Made by a program: the position numbers and the translations under genes. 22,393 bases of DNA from a virus, in the IMG/VR virus record IMGVR_UViG_3300046001_001247, positions 1 through 22,393 of that record. One strand, written 5' to 3'. The notes under the pieces are model-generated. The model ran no database searches. It was not told where the DNA came from and saw only the letters and a program-made list of their open reading frames with translations. Shown piece by piece: positions 22,373-22,393 of this stretch. Position 1 is the stretch's first letter, and each line of letters starts with the position of its first letter.

Positions 22373-22393
22373 GCTGTACTCCTTTGCGTGGAA

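Overview
The window looks like the late structural, lysis and part of the early or accessory region of a tailed double-stranded DNA phage with P22-like (short-tailed) virion architecture. The evidence is an ordered set of proteins: the portal C-terminus, a scaffold, a P22 gp5-type coat protein with an inserted I-domain-like segment, a P22 gp4-type tail adaptor, a P22 gp10-type DNA-stabilisation protein, and three consecutive large ejection-type proteins. A holin and a GH108 endolysin follow. The sequence is moderately AT-rich and uses strong AAAGGA-type ribosome binding sites. The host is probably a Gram-negative proteobacterium, as for relatives of these families. No integrase, repressor, att site, tRNA or CRISPR array is visible. 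Coding density is very high, and no stretch over 300 bases lacks a gene.

Layout, left to right on the plus strand. Positions 1-2919 hold the head module: portal end, a good sigma70-like promoter, scaffold, coat, and a small candidate head-surface protein, closed by a clear intrinsic terminator at 2937-2970. Positions 2986-7707 hold an adhesin island: a small virion-type protein, a short fibre, a large beta-helix tailspike with a self-cleaving S74 chaperone, a second carbohydrate-binding-like fibre, and a small membrane protein. Positions 7710-12544 hold the neck and tail: gp4-like adaptor, a short fibre, gp10-like protein, and a fibre in the slot where P22 has its tail needle. Positions 12541-18099 hold a GNAT-like protein and three ejection-type proteins. 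Positions 18100-20013 hold the lysis region: two membrane proteins of unknown role, a previously hidden 28-residue Trp-rich peptide, holin, and endolysin.

Positions 20006-22393 are transcribed leftward and converge on the endolysin. This block contains an HNH protein, two small proteins, a PD-(D/E)XK nuclease, then a 174-base gap with a possible promoter and a GC-rich structured element. Four very small genes follow, including a helix-turn-helix protein. Nearly all neighbours here are joined by 4-base stop/start overlaps, and three of these genes (49, 40 and 46 residues) were found by reading the reverse strand directly.

The most interesting observations are: (1) the 28-residue cationic Trp-rich peptide, made of two 11-residue repeats, wedged between lysis genes; (2) five exact-length 33-nt (11-residue) repeats in the first ejection-type protein; (3) one beta-rich module of about 63 residues inserted into both the gp4-like adaptor and the jelly-roll tip of the needle-slot fibre; and (4) a near-identical 13-nt translation-start cassette at both ends of a short fibre gene. 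None of these amounts to a proven new system, but all can be tested.
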